From NCBI RefSeq assembly GCF_018918125.1, contig NZ_JAHLQA010000043.1:1-64000 (forward strand): 64,000 nucleotides of DNA. Reading direction: 5' to 3'. The DNA is from Blautia sp. MSJ-19 (GTDB lineage Bacteria > Bacillota > Clostridia > Lachnospirales > Lachnospiraceae). Of the stretch, positions 44,318 through 52,349 are shown one piece after another. Position numbers and translations under genes: made by a program. Each line of letters begins with the position of its first letter. Positions within the stretch are counted from its first letter, which is position 1. The notes below the pieces were generated by a model. It was not told where the DNA came from. It did not search any database and worked only from the letters and a program-made list of their open reading frames with translations.

Positions 44318-44358
44318 TAAAAAAACACCGAAACTCCTGATTTTTCAAGAATTTCGGC
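44318..44358 (-). terminator. Terminator of the tRNA-Pro gene
   Basis: On the minus strand CGCCGAAA...TTTCGGTG forms a long stem with GA-TC interior pairs and is followed by TTTTTTTT. It starts 16 bases after the tRNA end. Confidence 0.85.
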
Positions 44359-44373
44359 GCCCCTGCCAAGTAG

Positions 44374-44447
44374 TCGAAGTGACAGGATTTGAACCTGCGG
44401 CCTCTGCGTCCCGAACGCAGCGCTCTACCAAACTGAGCCACACTTCG
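44374..44447 (-). tRNA. tRNA-Pro, anticodon CGG
   Basis: On the minus strand the acceptor arms CGAAGTG and CACTTCG match, the D arm reads GCTC...GAGC, the anticodon arm CTGCG-TTCGGGA-CGCAG gives anticodon CGG, and the T arm contains GGTTCAAATCC. Length 74 bases; CCA is not encoded. Confidence 0.95.
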
Positions 44448-44559
44448 TTATTTAATTTTGTTTTTTCGCTTGACGCAAGACATATTATATTATAGTGATT
44501 TCAAAATGTCAACAGTTTTTTTGAAAAAATTTTATTACATTGCCAAGAGTAATCCTTTG

Positions 44560-44645
44560 TTGCATGTATTAATAAAATACGCTATATTTATAAATAAGAT
44601 ATTTATTTAACAAGTGTAAACAAAAACGCCTGTCTGTGACGGGCG
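44560..44645 (+). promoter_or_regulatory. Promoter and leader of the shell-protein gene
   Basis: TTGCAT (44560-44565) and TATATT (44583-44588), 17-bp spacer. A short palindrome AAATAA/TTATTT lies at the start region and a hairpin CGCC-T-GTC/GAC-G-GGCG at 44627-44645 just before the ribosome binding site CAGGAG. Confidence 0.6.
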
Positions 44646-44661
44646 GAACAGGAGTCTTCTT

Positions 44662-45378
44662 ATGATTGACGTTAAAAGCATCAGCACACACTGTACACGA
44701 ACAGAATTTGTCGGAACCACCGTCTTGGATACGATCGGACTGGTGATTTCCGGAATTGACGATACCTTATTAAAGGAAATGCATGTTGGAACCAAGTATC
44801 ATGCGCTGGGACTTTTCAGTTCCAGGACTGGTGCTGCGGGACAGATCACTGCGATTGACGATGCGGTAAAAGCAACCAACACGGAAGTTTTATCCATTGA
44901 ATTCCCACGAGATACCAAGGGCTGGGGTGGTCATGGAAACTATATTGTAATCGGTGGCAATGATGTCTCTGATGTCCGTCATGCAATTGAACTTGGACTG
45001 GAACTGACGAAAAAAAATGCCGGTGAACTCTATATCAGTGAATCCGGTCATCTGGAATTTACTTTTTCTGCAAGTGCCGGAGCAGCACTGCAGAAAGCAT
45101 TCCATGCAGTACCAGGTGAAGCCTTTGGCTTCATGGCAGGTTCACCTGCTGCAATCGGTCTTGTGATGGCAGATACCGCCATGAAGGCATCTGCAGTCAG
45201 CATCACCTGTTATATGACGCCAAGTGTCGGAACCAGCCATTCCAATGAAGTGATTCTCGGCATTTCCGGCGATGCCAGCGCTGTCAAAGCGGCTGTACTG
45301 GAAGCACGCCAGGTCGGACTGGAGCTCCTGATCGGCATGGGATCCTATCCGGAAATCCCCGGAACCCCATATCTGTAA
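44662..45378 (+). CDS. pduB: PduB-type bacterial microcompartment shell protein (tandem BMC)
   Basis: A 238-residue tandem-BMC shell protein that would form pseudohexameric trimers. TEFVGTTVLDTIGLVISGID, SSRTGAAGQITAIDDAVKAT, NTEVLSIEFPRDTKGWGGHG and VIGGNDVSDVRHAIELGLEL are in the order of PduB, followed by the second BMC fold with LTKKNAGELYISESGHLEF and the pore-side SCYMTPS-like stretch. The N-terminal extension of PduB needed for cargo binding is missing. Its own promoter and a downstream terminator isolate it: no enzyme, no other shell gene in the window. So its role is unclear, possibly a helper for a shell cluster elsewhere. Confidence 0.85.
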   Translation: MIDVKSISTHCTRTEFVGTTVLDTIGLVISGIDDTLLKEMHVGTKYHALGLFSSRTGAAGQITAIDDAVKATNTEVLSIEFPRDTKGWGGHGNYIVIGGNDVSDVRHAIELGLELTKKNAGELYISESGHLEFTFSASAGAALQKAFHAVPGEAFGFMAGSPAAIGLVMADTAMKASAVSITCYMTPSVGTSHSNEVILGISGDASAVKAAVLEARQVGLELLIGMGSYPEIPGTPYL

Positions 45379-45457
45379 ACAGTGGGAGGAGAGCAGGTAA
45401 ATGTAAAAATATAAAGTAAGCTCTCACAGCATTTGCCTGGAGTTTGTATATAGTCTG

Positions 45458-45487
45458 AGAATCCCTTATTTTGAGGGGTTCTTTTTC
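45458..45487 (+). terminator. Terminator of the shell-protein gene
   Basis: AGAATCCCT pairs with AGGGGTTCT (one G-U), followed by TTTTTC. The remaining ~200 bases to 45694 contain an inverted repeat ATGTAG/CTACAT near 45620-45645 and a possible promoter TTGCGT-18-TAAACT for the large surface protein. Confidence 0.8.
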
Positions 45488-45693
45488 GTTACATAAAAAC
45501 ACGAGAAACACAAGTCGGTGTTATTTTTTCCAATCCATAAAATAATGCACAAAATATGAAATGAAAAGTTGGCGGATATGCTGAATCTGCATTTGCCTGC
45601 GTGAATTGCTTTGCGTTACATGTAGGGGAGAGAGTAAACTACATATAGAGAGATATGTGGTACTGAATAACAAATGAAGGAGAAAATAGAACT

Positions 45694-48600
45694 ATGAAGT
45701 TAAAGAAAGTGTTGGCAATTGGTCTGTCAGCTGCAATGATCATGTCGGTGGCACCGGCAAATGTATATGCGCTTGACGATGCGGAACAAGACATTTTCAC
45801 AGAGGATGCAGACATTTCTGTATATGAGGAAGGGGACGAAACAGAGTCATCGGCAGAGGTGGAAATGCAGGATGAAACAGAAGATGAAGAGTTGACGGAA
45901 AACAGTGAAGCAGAGATAGAAGAAGCGCAGACAGAAGAGGCACAGGAAAATGAAGTGGAACTGTTTTCTGATGGAGAGACTTCACAGGCAGAAATGCAAT
46001 CTGCGGAAGTGCGTACAGTAACTGCGAGCGGTCAGGATGAGACAATCAACTGGACCCTGTATGAGGATGGAGAACTGGTAATTGCGGGAACTGGTGAGAT
46101 GCCATATTATTCAGAAACGACAGCTGCTCCATGGAGAAAATATCGCAAGAATATCGAACGGGTTACGATGAAAGACGGGGTAACAAGTATTGGCGGGTAT
46201 GCTTTTTATGCATGCTATAAAATGACCGACATTCAGATTGCAGATAGTGTAACTTTCATTGGATCCAGTGCGTTCGATGGGTGTACAAATTTAAAAAGTG
46301 TAAACGTGCCACAAAGCGTATGGAATATTGGCGACCGTGTATTTTATGGGTGTGCAAGTCTGGAAAACGTAAAAATAGAGGGAGAAATAACAAGTACAGG
46401 TTTTGATGCTTTTTACAATTGCAATAATCTTGTGAGTGTGCAGTTACCGGAATCCATAACAAAAATAGACAGCAGTGCATTTTGTGGCTGCAGTAAGCTT
46501 GTAACGATAAATATTCCAAGTAAGGTAACAGAGATAGAATTTAGTGCATTTAGTGGATGCAGCAGTCTTGAAAGTATTGTAATTCCGGATGGGGTAACAA
46601 ATCTTGAAAGTGGTGTTTTTAGTGGATGCAGCAGTCTTGTCAATGTAGTGCTGCCAAGTGAACTGGCAGTGATAAAAAGTAATACGTTTAGCGGTTGCAA
46701 AAAGCTAAAAAATATCGAAATTCCAGAGGGAGTAGTTAAAATTGAGGAATCTGCATTTAGTAATTGCAGCAGCCTTGAAAAGATATTGATACCAGAAGGT
46801 GTAACATCAATAGGGGGATGGGCGTTTAGTGGATGCAGCAGTCTTGCAGCGATTGAATTTCCGGAAGGAATAAAAAAAGTAGAATCAGCAGTGCTTTCTG
46901 AATGCAGCAGCCTTACAAATGTTGTCCTGCCAGAAAGTGTGACAGAAATAGGATCGTCTGCATTTAGTGGATGCAGCAGTCTTGTGAATATTACCTTACC
47001 GGAAAGCGTGACAGAAATAGAGGAAAGTATATTTTATAATTGCAGCAGCCTCGCAAGTGTTAATATCCCAGCGGGGGTAACAAGTATTGGAAGGAATACA
47101 TTTTGGAGTTGCGTCAGTCTTGAAAGTATTGTAATTCCAGATGGAGTAACAAGTATTGGAGAAAGTGCATTTTATAATTGCAGAAGCCTTAAAAGTGTTG
47201 AGATTCCAGATGGAGTAACAAGTATTGGAGGTTATGCATTTTATGTTTGCAGCAGCCTTACAGATATTAATATCCCGGAGGGAGTAACAAGTATTGGAAG
47301 CAATGCATTTAATGGATGTAGCAGCCTTACGGATATTGTACTTCCGGAAAGTGTAACAGAAATAGAAGAATCTGCATTTTATGTTTGTGAAAGTCTTAGA
47401 AATGTTAAACTTTCGAGTAAATTAACCACAATAGGAAGAGAGGCTTTTTACAGTTGCAGCTTCGAGACAGTTGAACTTCCTGACACATTGAAAGAAATAG
47501 GATCATCTGCTTTTGGTCATTCCTTAAAAATAATCAGATTCAGAGGTTCTAAGGAACAATGGGACAGTTTAAATTACCAGAACGCTTATGGTGCAAAAGT
47601 GTATTACAATTATGATCCACAGCATGCTCATGAATATGAACAGGAAATCATAACAGCCCCTACCTGTGAGGAAAATGGAAGTGCAAGATATACGTGCAAA
47701 TTATGTGGAGAAGAATATACAGAAGAAGTACCGGCAACGGAACATACAGAAGTAATTGATAAGGAAATACCTGCTACCTGTGAAGAAAGTGGAAAGACGG
47801 AAGGAAGTCATTGCTCGGAATGTGGAACAGTTTTAAGGGAACAGGAAGAAATCCCTGCGACAGGACATACAGAAGTGATTGACGGGGGAATTCCAGCAGG
47901 CTGTGAATATGTAGGAAAAACAGACGGAAGCCATTGTTCCGTATGTGGAAAGGTCCTAAAGGAACAGGAAGGAATTCCGCCGACAGGGCATACAGAAGTA
48001 ATCGATAAGGAAATTCCTGCGACCTGTGAAGAGAATGGAAAGACCGAAGGAAGTCATTGTTCGGTATGTGGAAAGGTATTAAAAGAGCAGGAAGAAATCC
48101 CGGCGACGGGACATCGTGTTGTAGTGGACAGGGAAATCCCTGCGACCTGTGAAGAAAGTGGAAAAACAGAGGGAAGTCACTGCTCTGTATGTGGAAAAGT
48201 ATTTCAGGAACAGGAGACTATCCCTGCAGTCGGACATAAACGGGTAACGGTAGTGACGGAGCGTGCAACCTGTGAGGAAACGGGAGAAGCTTACGTATAC
48301 TGTATCGCATGCAAAAAAGTTCTGGAAGAGCAGACAGAGATTCCGGCAAAAGGCCACAAAGAGGTAGCGGATGAAGAAGTCCCGGCAACCTGTGAGAAGA
48401 GTGGAAAGACAGCCGGAAGCCATTGTTCGGTATGTGGGAAAGTGCTCAGCGGACAGGAAGAAATTCCGGTTACAGAACACAAACGGGTAACAGTCGTGAC
48501 CAAGCGTGCAACCTGTGAAGAAACAGGGGAAGCCTATGTATACTGTATCGCATGCAAAAAAGTTCTGGAAGAGCAGACAGAGATTCCGGCAAAGGGTCAC

Positions 48601-49662
48601 AAAGAAGTAGCGGATGAAGAAATCCCGGCAACCTGTGAGCTGAATGGAAAGACAGCCGGAAGCCATTGCTCGGTGTGTGACAAAGTACTCAGCGGAAATG
48701 AAGAAATCCCGGCAACAGGACATACCTGGGATGATGGAAAAGTAACGACGGCAGCTACCTGTACAGAAGAAGGCGAAAAAACTTACACCTGTACAAGCTG
48801 TGGGGAAACAAAGACAGAAAAGATTGATAAACTGCTGTTTGTATCCATAAGCGTGGATGAAGAAGGCGTGCTGTCCGGAGAAAAAGTAGGAATCACTGCC
48901 GAGGCAACCGGCGGAACCGGAAGATACACCTACAAATTCATCGTATGTGATGACAGAGGAAACTGGTACAAGTTGAGAGATTACGGAACCGCCAGCACCT
49001 ATATCTGGCGTACCGGAACCGCCGGCAAGAAAATTCTGTATGTGGATGTCAAAGACGGTGCGGGAAATGTCAAGAGAGCAAGTCTTGCATATGAAGTAAA
49101 GAGCAATGAGATGAATGTCAGCTTCACTGCAGATCCGTCCGGAAGTGTCGTTTCCGGAAATGAGGTAAAACTGAATGTGCAGGTAACGGGCGGAACAGGA
49201 AGGTATACCTACAAATTCATCGTATGCGATGACAGAGGAAACTGGTACAAACTGAGAGATTACGGAACAGAGAGCACCTATACCTGGCGTACCGGAGCAG
49301 CCGGCAAGAAAATCCTGTATGTGGATGTCAAAGACGGCGCGGGAAATGTCAAGAGGGCAAGCCTTACATATGAAGTAACAGACAAAAATCTGACAGGTGT
49401 GTTCACGGCAGATCCGTCCGGCAGTGCAGTCAGTGGAAGCAACGTACAGCTGAGCGTCAAAGCAAGCGGTGGAAGTGGAAAGTATACTTACAAATTCCTT
49501 GTTTGTGATGATAAAGGCAACTGGTACAGACTCAGAGATTTCGGCGCATCCAGTACCTATAGCTGGAAAACCGGAGCTGTTGGAAAGAAGACCTTATATG
49601 TAGACATAAAAGACAGTGAGGGAACTGTGAAGAGACTCACAATGGCATATGAAGTAAAATAG
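45694..49662 (+). CDS. Large BspA-like leucine-rich-repeat surface protein with Cys and C-terminal repeats
   Basis: A 1322-residue secreted protein. Order: signal peptide (1-27), acidic linker (28-110), a short beta domain (WTLYEDGELVIAGTGEMPYY), about twenty BspA-type LRR_5 repeats of 23 residues (about 155-620; consensus VTSIGxxAFxxCSSLxxIxIPxG), then nine to ten Cys modules of about 40 residues (about 645-1045; PATCExxGKTxGSHCSVCGK), and three repeats of about 93 residues (about 1050-1322; YTYKFIVCDDRGNWYKLRDYG). No LPXTG, lipobox or transmembrane anchor is present. GAAGGAG precedes the ATG. Probable adhesin or matrix protein; binding partner unknown. Confidence 0.9.
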   Translation: MKLKKVLAIGLSAAMIMSVAPANVYALDDAEQDIFTEDADISVYEEGDETESSAEVEMQDETEDEELTENSEAEIEEAQTEEAQENEVELFSDGETSQAEMQSAEVRTVTASGQDETINWTLYEDGELVIAGTGEMPYYSETTAAPWRKYRKNIERVTMKDGVTSIGGYAFYACYKMTDIQIADSVTFIGSSAFDGCTNLKSVNVPQSVWNIGDRVFYGCASLENVKIEGEITSTGFDAFYNCNNLVSVQLPESITKIDSSAFCGCSKLVTINIPSKVTEIEFSAFSGCSSLESIVIPDGVTNLESGVFSGCSSLVNVVLPSELAVIKSNTFSGCKKLKNIEIPEGVVKIEESAFSNCSSLEKILIPEGVTSIGGWAFSGCSSLAAIEFPEGIKKVESAVLSECSSLTNVVLPESVTEIGSSAFSGCSSLVNITLPESVTEIEESIFYNCSSLASVNIPAGVTSIGRNTFWSCVSLESIVIPDGVTSIGESAFYNCRSLKSVEIPDGVTSIGGYAFYVCSSLTDINIPEGVTSIGSNAFNGCSSLTDIVLPESVTEIEESAFYVCESLRNVKLSSKLTTIGREAFYSCSFETVELPDTLKEIGSSAFGHSLKIIRFRGSKEQWDSLNYQNAYGAKVYYNYDPQHAHEYEQEIITAPTCEENGSARYTCKLCGEEYTEEVPATEHTEVIDKEIPATCEESGKTEGSHCSECGTVLREQEEIPATGHTEVIDGGIPAGCEYVGKTDGSHCSVCGKVLKEQEGIPPTGHTEVIDKEIPATCEENGKTEGSHCSVCGKVLKEQEEIPATGHRVVVDREIPATCEESGKTEGSHCSVCGKVFQEQETIPAVGHKRVTVVTERATCEETGEAYVYCIACKKVLEEQTEIPAKGHKEVADEEVPATCEKSGKTAGSHCSVCGKVLSGQEEIPVTEHKRVTVVTKRATCEETGEAYVYCIACKKVLEEQTEIPAKGHKEVADEEIPATCELNGKTAGSHCSVCDKVLSGNEEIPATGHTWDDGKVTTAATCTEEGEKTYTCTSCGETKTEKIDKLLFVSISVDEEGVLSGEKVGITAEATGGTGRYTYKFIVCDDRGNWYKLRDYGTASTYIWRTGTAGKKILYVDVKDGAGNVKRASLAYEVKSNEMNVSFTADPSGSVVSGNEVKLNVQVTGGTGRYTYKFIVCDDRGNWYKLRDYGTESTYTWRTGAAGKKILYVDVKDGAGNVKRASLTYEVTDKNLTGVFTADPSGSAVSGSNVQLSVKASGGSGKYTYKFLVCDDKGNWYRLRDFGASSTYSWKTGAVGKKTLYVDIKDSEGTVKRLTMAYEVK
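48120..48730 (+). repeat. Near-identical tandem repeats inside the surface-protein gene
   Basis: Two copies of a 243-bp unit (81 residues, two Cys modules) start at about 48241 and 48484 and are nearly identical at DNA level, with weaker copies on either side. Such repeats favour gain or loss of modules by recombination. Confidence 0.8.
48890..49660 (+). repeat. Three C-terminal ~279-bp repeats of the surface-protein gene
   Basis: Units starting near 48860, 49120 and 49400 encode 93-residue modules. The first two are almost identical over the segment encoding KFIVCDDRGNWYKLRDYG; the third is more diverged (LVCDDKGNWYRLRDFG). Confidence 0.8.
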
Positions 49663-49673
49663 ACAGATTAAAA

Positions 49674-49712
49674 AAGAGGTCGTCTGATCATTCGTTGATC
49701 AGACGACCTCTT
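49674..49712. terminator. Perfect 17-bp bidirectional terminator
   Basis: AAGAGGTCGTCTGATCA and its exact complement flank a five-base loop, with A and T tracts outside. It separates the surface-protein gene from the convergent GGDEF-EAL gene. Confidence 0.93.
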
Positions 49713-49716
49713 AATA

Positions 49717-51693
49717 TTATATCGCTTTCTGCATCTGCATTACAGTTTCAAAATCTTTAATACACATCGGGCGGTAGTAGAGAAATCCCTGGATCTCATT
49801 ACAGCCTTCGTTTTTAAGAAAATCTGCGATCGTTTCTGTTTCCACACCTTCACATACGATTGTTTTGTTCATGCGTTTCAGCATATGGAACATTTCTTCA
49901 AGTACGATTTGTGCGTTTTCATTCAGGGAATCACCGAGGAACTTCCGGTCGATCTTGACTTCATCAAAACGCAGGTCTTTTAATGTGTTTAAAGATGAAT
50001 ATCCCGATCCGAAATCATCCATGGAAATCTGGATTTTCTGACGCTGAAGAGTATGGATTACCTGATTGACTGCTGCTGTATTGTTTACATAAGTAGATTC
50101 CGTGATTTCAAAAGTAAGCCTGGACGGTGCAATCTCATATTGCCGGATCAGTTCCTGGATCTTGTCAATAAAGACCTGCGGCTGTTCAAAATGCAATGGA
50201 GAGACGTTTAATGAAACACGGAAATTATCCGGAAGGAACTCCCCGGCAGTGCGGAGCCACTGAAATGTCTTTTCATAAACGTAATAATCCAGATCAATGA
50301 CAAATCCGTTTTGCTCAAACAGAGGAATATAAACAGCCGGCGACAGGAACAGTCTGCCATCACGCACCCAGCGGACCAGGACTTCTGCACTGGAGATCTT
50401 TCCGTTTTGCGGAAGCACTTTTGGCTGGAGATAAATCCGGAATTCTCCATTTGCGACTGCCTGATGAAAAGAGTGCAGGATTTCTGCCTGTACCTTTTCC
50501 TGCTGATCAATCTCCGGTGAATAGATGCAGCTGTGAGAAACCATTTTTTTGGCAATTCTTCTTGCTACATTGGCGCAGGAGATCATATTTTCAGGAGCGG
50601 CATCTTTGGTAATATAGCAGATTCCGGAATTTGTCCGGAAAAAACTGATATGGTATGTATTCTGGACGCGCTCGCAGATCCGACTGTCCAGTGCCTGGAT
50701 TTCTTCCAGAAATGTATCCCGGCTTAATTCGGTTGTGTCGACAATGCTGACAAACACATCGGAAAAGAAACGTGCAGTAAACAGGGATGACGGCGCAGAA
50801 GCAAGCTCTTCATATACAATATTCAGGATTTCATTTCCGAGAGAATATCCGTACTTATCATTGATAAAATGAAAATTTTCCACATCGGTGGAAACCAGGG
50901 CGATGTTCTGTGAGGAAGCAGTGCCATCCTGAATCTGCTGGATCTTTTTTAACAGAAATTCTGAAGTAACAGTTGGGATGACTTTATTTGCAGAACTGCC
51001 TGGAACGGCAGGCTGACGCATGGCGTGAAGCTTTTTCTGTGCTTTGTCTTCATACATCTTTTTGTCTGCTGTCTGCATCAGATCTTCCATCATAAAATAG
51101 TGATTACGGTAGCTGACTTCATATCCGACTGCGTAGCTCAGAGGCAGACTGGAGTGGCTGTTGTATTCCTGAACCAGTTTGTCCAGCTGAGAGACCAGCT
51201 GTTTCAGATTTTCTTCGTTTGTATTTTCCTGGATCAGAACAAATTCATCACCTCCATAGCGGGCGAGAAAACTGTGTTCATTGAGAATACGCGTCAGACA
51301 GTAAGTAAAGGCCTGTATAAATTCGTCTCCTTTTTCGTGGCCAAACGTGTCATTAACATATTTCAGATTATTAAGATCAAACATCATGACACCAATATCG
51401 AAGGTATCAGGGCGGCTGCTCAGTTCCTGGATTTTTTTCTCCAGGGACTTTTTGTTATGTACTCCTGTAATGTCCCGAAAGGCATTGACCAGCAATCGGG
51501 AGAGCATCTCACGCTGGATCAGGATCAGCACAACGATGAAGATCAGCAGAATTGAGGTAAGCTGAAACAGGCGATGGATCGGAGGACTGGAAAGAGGCAG
51601 CTTTCTTGAAAGATAGAGATTTGTAAACAGAAGTGCTACCATAATGCCAAGTGTGAGTTCGCACAGGTAAAGAATGTTTTTACTTTTTTTCAT
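49717..51693 (-). CDS. GGDEF-GGDEF(degenerate)-EAL c-di-GMP enzyme
   Basis: A 658-residue membrane protein. Two helices (about 8-28 and 42-60) anchor it. A first GGDEF domain has the intact active site ARYGGDEFVLI at 147-151. A second GGDEF-like domain (about 245-400; IALVSTDVENFHFINDKYGY) has lost its signature, reading ARFFSDVFVSI. The EAL domain (about 415-650) has SAEVLVRW in place of EAL, with SLNVSP, ITESTY, MDDFGSGYSSL, VKIDRKF and GVETE kept, so the metal-binding residues are mostly intact. It may make and/or break c-di-GMP. The nearest downstream target is the c-di-GMP riboswitch at 52090. Confidence 0.92.
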   Translation of the reverse strand: MKKSKNILYLCELTLGIMVALLFTNLYLSRKLPLSSPPIHRLFQLTSILLIFIVVLILIQREMLSRLLVNAFRDITGVHNKKSLEKKIQELSSRPDTFDIGVMMFDLNNLKYVNDTFGHEKGDEFIQAFTYCLTRILNEHSFLARYGGDEFVLIQENTNEENLKQLVSQLDKLVQEYNSHSSLPLSYAVGYEVSYRNHYFMMEDLMQTADKKMYEDKAQKKLHAMRQPAVPGSSANKVIPTVTSEFLLKKIQQIQDGTASSQNIALVSTDVENFHFINDKYGYSLGNEILNIVYEELASAPSSLFTARFFSDVFVSIVDTTELSRDTFLEEIQALDSRICERVQNTYHISFFRTNSGICYITKDAAPENMISCANVARRIAKKMVSHSCIYSPEIDQQEKVQAEILHSFHQAVANGEFRIYLQPKVLPQNGKISSAEVLVRWVRDGRLFLSPAVYIPLFEQNGFVIDLDYYVYEKTFQWLRTAGEFLPDNFRVSLNVSPLHFEQPQVFIDKIQELIRQYEIAPSRLTFEITESTYVNNTAAVNQVIHTLQRQKIQISMDDFGSGYSSLNTLKDLRFDEVKIDRKFLGDSLNENAQIVLEEMFHMLKRMNKTIVCEGVETETIADFLKNEGCNEIQGFLYYRPMCIKDFETVMQMQKAI

Positions 51694-51730
51694 AGTTTCG
51701 TGGCTCCTTGAAAGATAGATGTTGCAAGTA

Positions 51731-51949
51731 TTATTCCGTCTGCACGATGATCATTTTGGCAAGTTCTTTGCTGATTCCAATCTTACTTTCTTTGACACGG
51801 ATCACGTAGTAGCCAAAAAAGGAAGAAAGAATACAGATGGAAGTATTTTCTACAAGTCCGAGAGACTCGAGATAATGACGCTGATCTTCCGGACCACAGA
51901 TTTTTTGTATGATATAGGGCATATTAATATCTGCAAGATTAAGTGGCAT
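51731..51949 (-). CDS. FeoA-domain protein
   Basis: A 72-residue SH3-like FeoA protein (PLNLADINMPYIIQKICG, LESLGLVENTSICIL, GYYVIRVKESKIGISKELA). FeoA normally supports the FeoB iron transporter, but no feoB is nearby; the next gene downstream is the GGDEF-EAL gene, 38 bases away and in the same direction, so they may share a transcript. GGGAG stands before the ATG. Stand-alone FeoA proteins may have other regulatory roles. Confidence 0.85.
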   Translation of the reverse strand: MPLNLADINMPYIIQKICGPEDQRHYLESLGLVENTSICILSSFFGYYVIRVKESKIGISKELAKMIIVQTE

Positions 51950-51982
51950 AATTTTACTCCCTGCTATAGTTTTTAAAATTGA

Positions 51983-52025
51983 TTAGACGCAACTAACATT
52001 ATAGAGGATTGACGGAAGGTGTCAA
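51983..52025 (-). promoter_or_regulatory. feoA promoter with an operator-like repeat
   Basis: On the minus strand TTGACA (52020-52025) and TATAAT (51998-52003) are 16 bp apart. Just downstream of the -10, TTAG-N6-CTAA (51983-51996) is a short inverted repeat, reminiscent of DtxR-family sites; that reading is tentative. Confidence 0.6.
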
Positions 52026-52054
52026 TGCTTTTTTGCAAAAATATGTGATACTTG

Positions 52055-52082
52055 TTGACAAAAATTTATGCATGGGTATACA
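52055..52082 (+). promoter_or_regulatory. Promoter of the c-di-GMP riboswitch transcript
   Basis: TTGACA (52055-52060) and TATACA (52077-52082), 16-bp spacer; start site near 52089, just before the aptamer. Confidence 0.75.
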
Positions 52083-52089
52083 CTGAATA

Positions 52090-52176
52090 TAAGAAAATAA
52101 ATACGGGCAAAGCAGTCGAAAGGCTGTGACGCAAAGCTACAGGGCCTGTGAAATGGCAGCCAGTTGCATAAATATA
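52090..52176 (+). ncRNA. c-di-GMP-I (GEMM) riboswitch aptamer
   Basis: The sequence has the GEMM-I pattern: GGGCAAAGC, a GAAA tetraloop in AGTC-GAAA-GGCT, the joining GTGACGCAAAGC, then GGGCCT...GGCAGCC, the tetraloop receptor arm, and CAGTTGC. It precedes an expression-platform terminator and a hybrid sensor kinase gene. Binding of c-di-GMP should change termination. Whether ligand turns the gene on or off cannot be told from sequence alone. Confidence 0.93.
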
Positions 52177-52190
52177 GGAAGCAATATAAG

Positions 52191-52233
52191 AAAGTACTAT
52201 AGGTATGTGTCACAATCTATAGTGCTTTTTTTG
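52191..52233 (+). terminator. Riboswitch expression-platform terminator
   Basis: AAAGTACTATAG pairs with CTATAGTGCTTT (12 bp, one G-U) followed by a T-run, immediately downstream of the aptamer and 117 bases before the kinase ATG. Confidence 0.9.
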
Positions 52234-52349
52234 TGTCAAAGGAAAGTATCCCGTAATGTCCTATAACGCAAATGAGGCATACAGTTTCCCCATGTTGAAA
52301 CACAGGCGGTCAGTTTTGCCATGCATATGTCAGGGAAAGGAATGGGATC

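Noticed and set aside
44172-44495. 107-residue plus-strand open frame over the tRNA region
   Set aside because: It runs across the tRNA-Pro gene and its terminator and reads the familiar false peptide EVTGFEPAASASRTQ that arises from antisense tRNA translation. No ribosome binding site.
45378-45460. Second c-di-GMP riboswitch before the BspA-like gene
   Set aside because: The phrase GCATTTGCCTG occurs twice in the region, but the GEMM core (GNRA loop, GACGCAAAGC, receptor arm) is missing.
48120-49660. CRISPR array
   Set aside because: The repeats are coding, 243-279 bp long and in frame; no short repeats with unique spacers were seen anywhere in the window.
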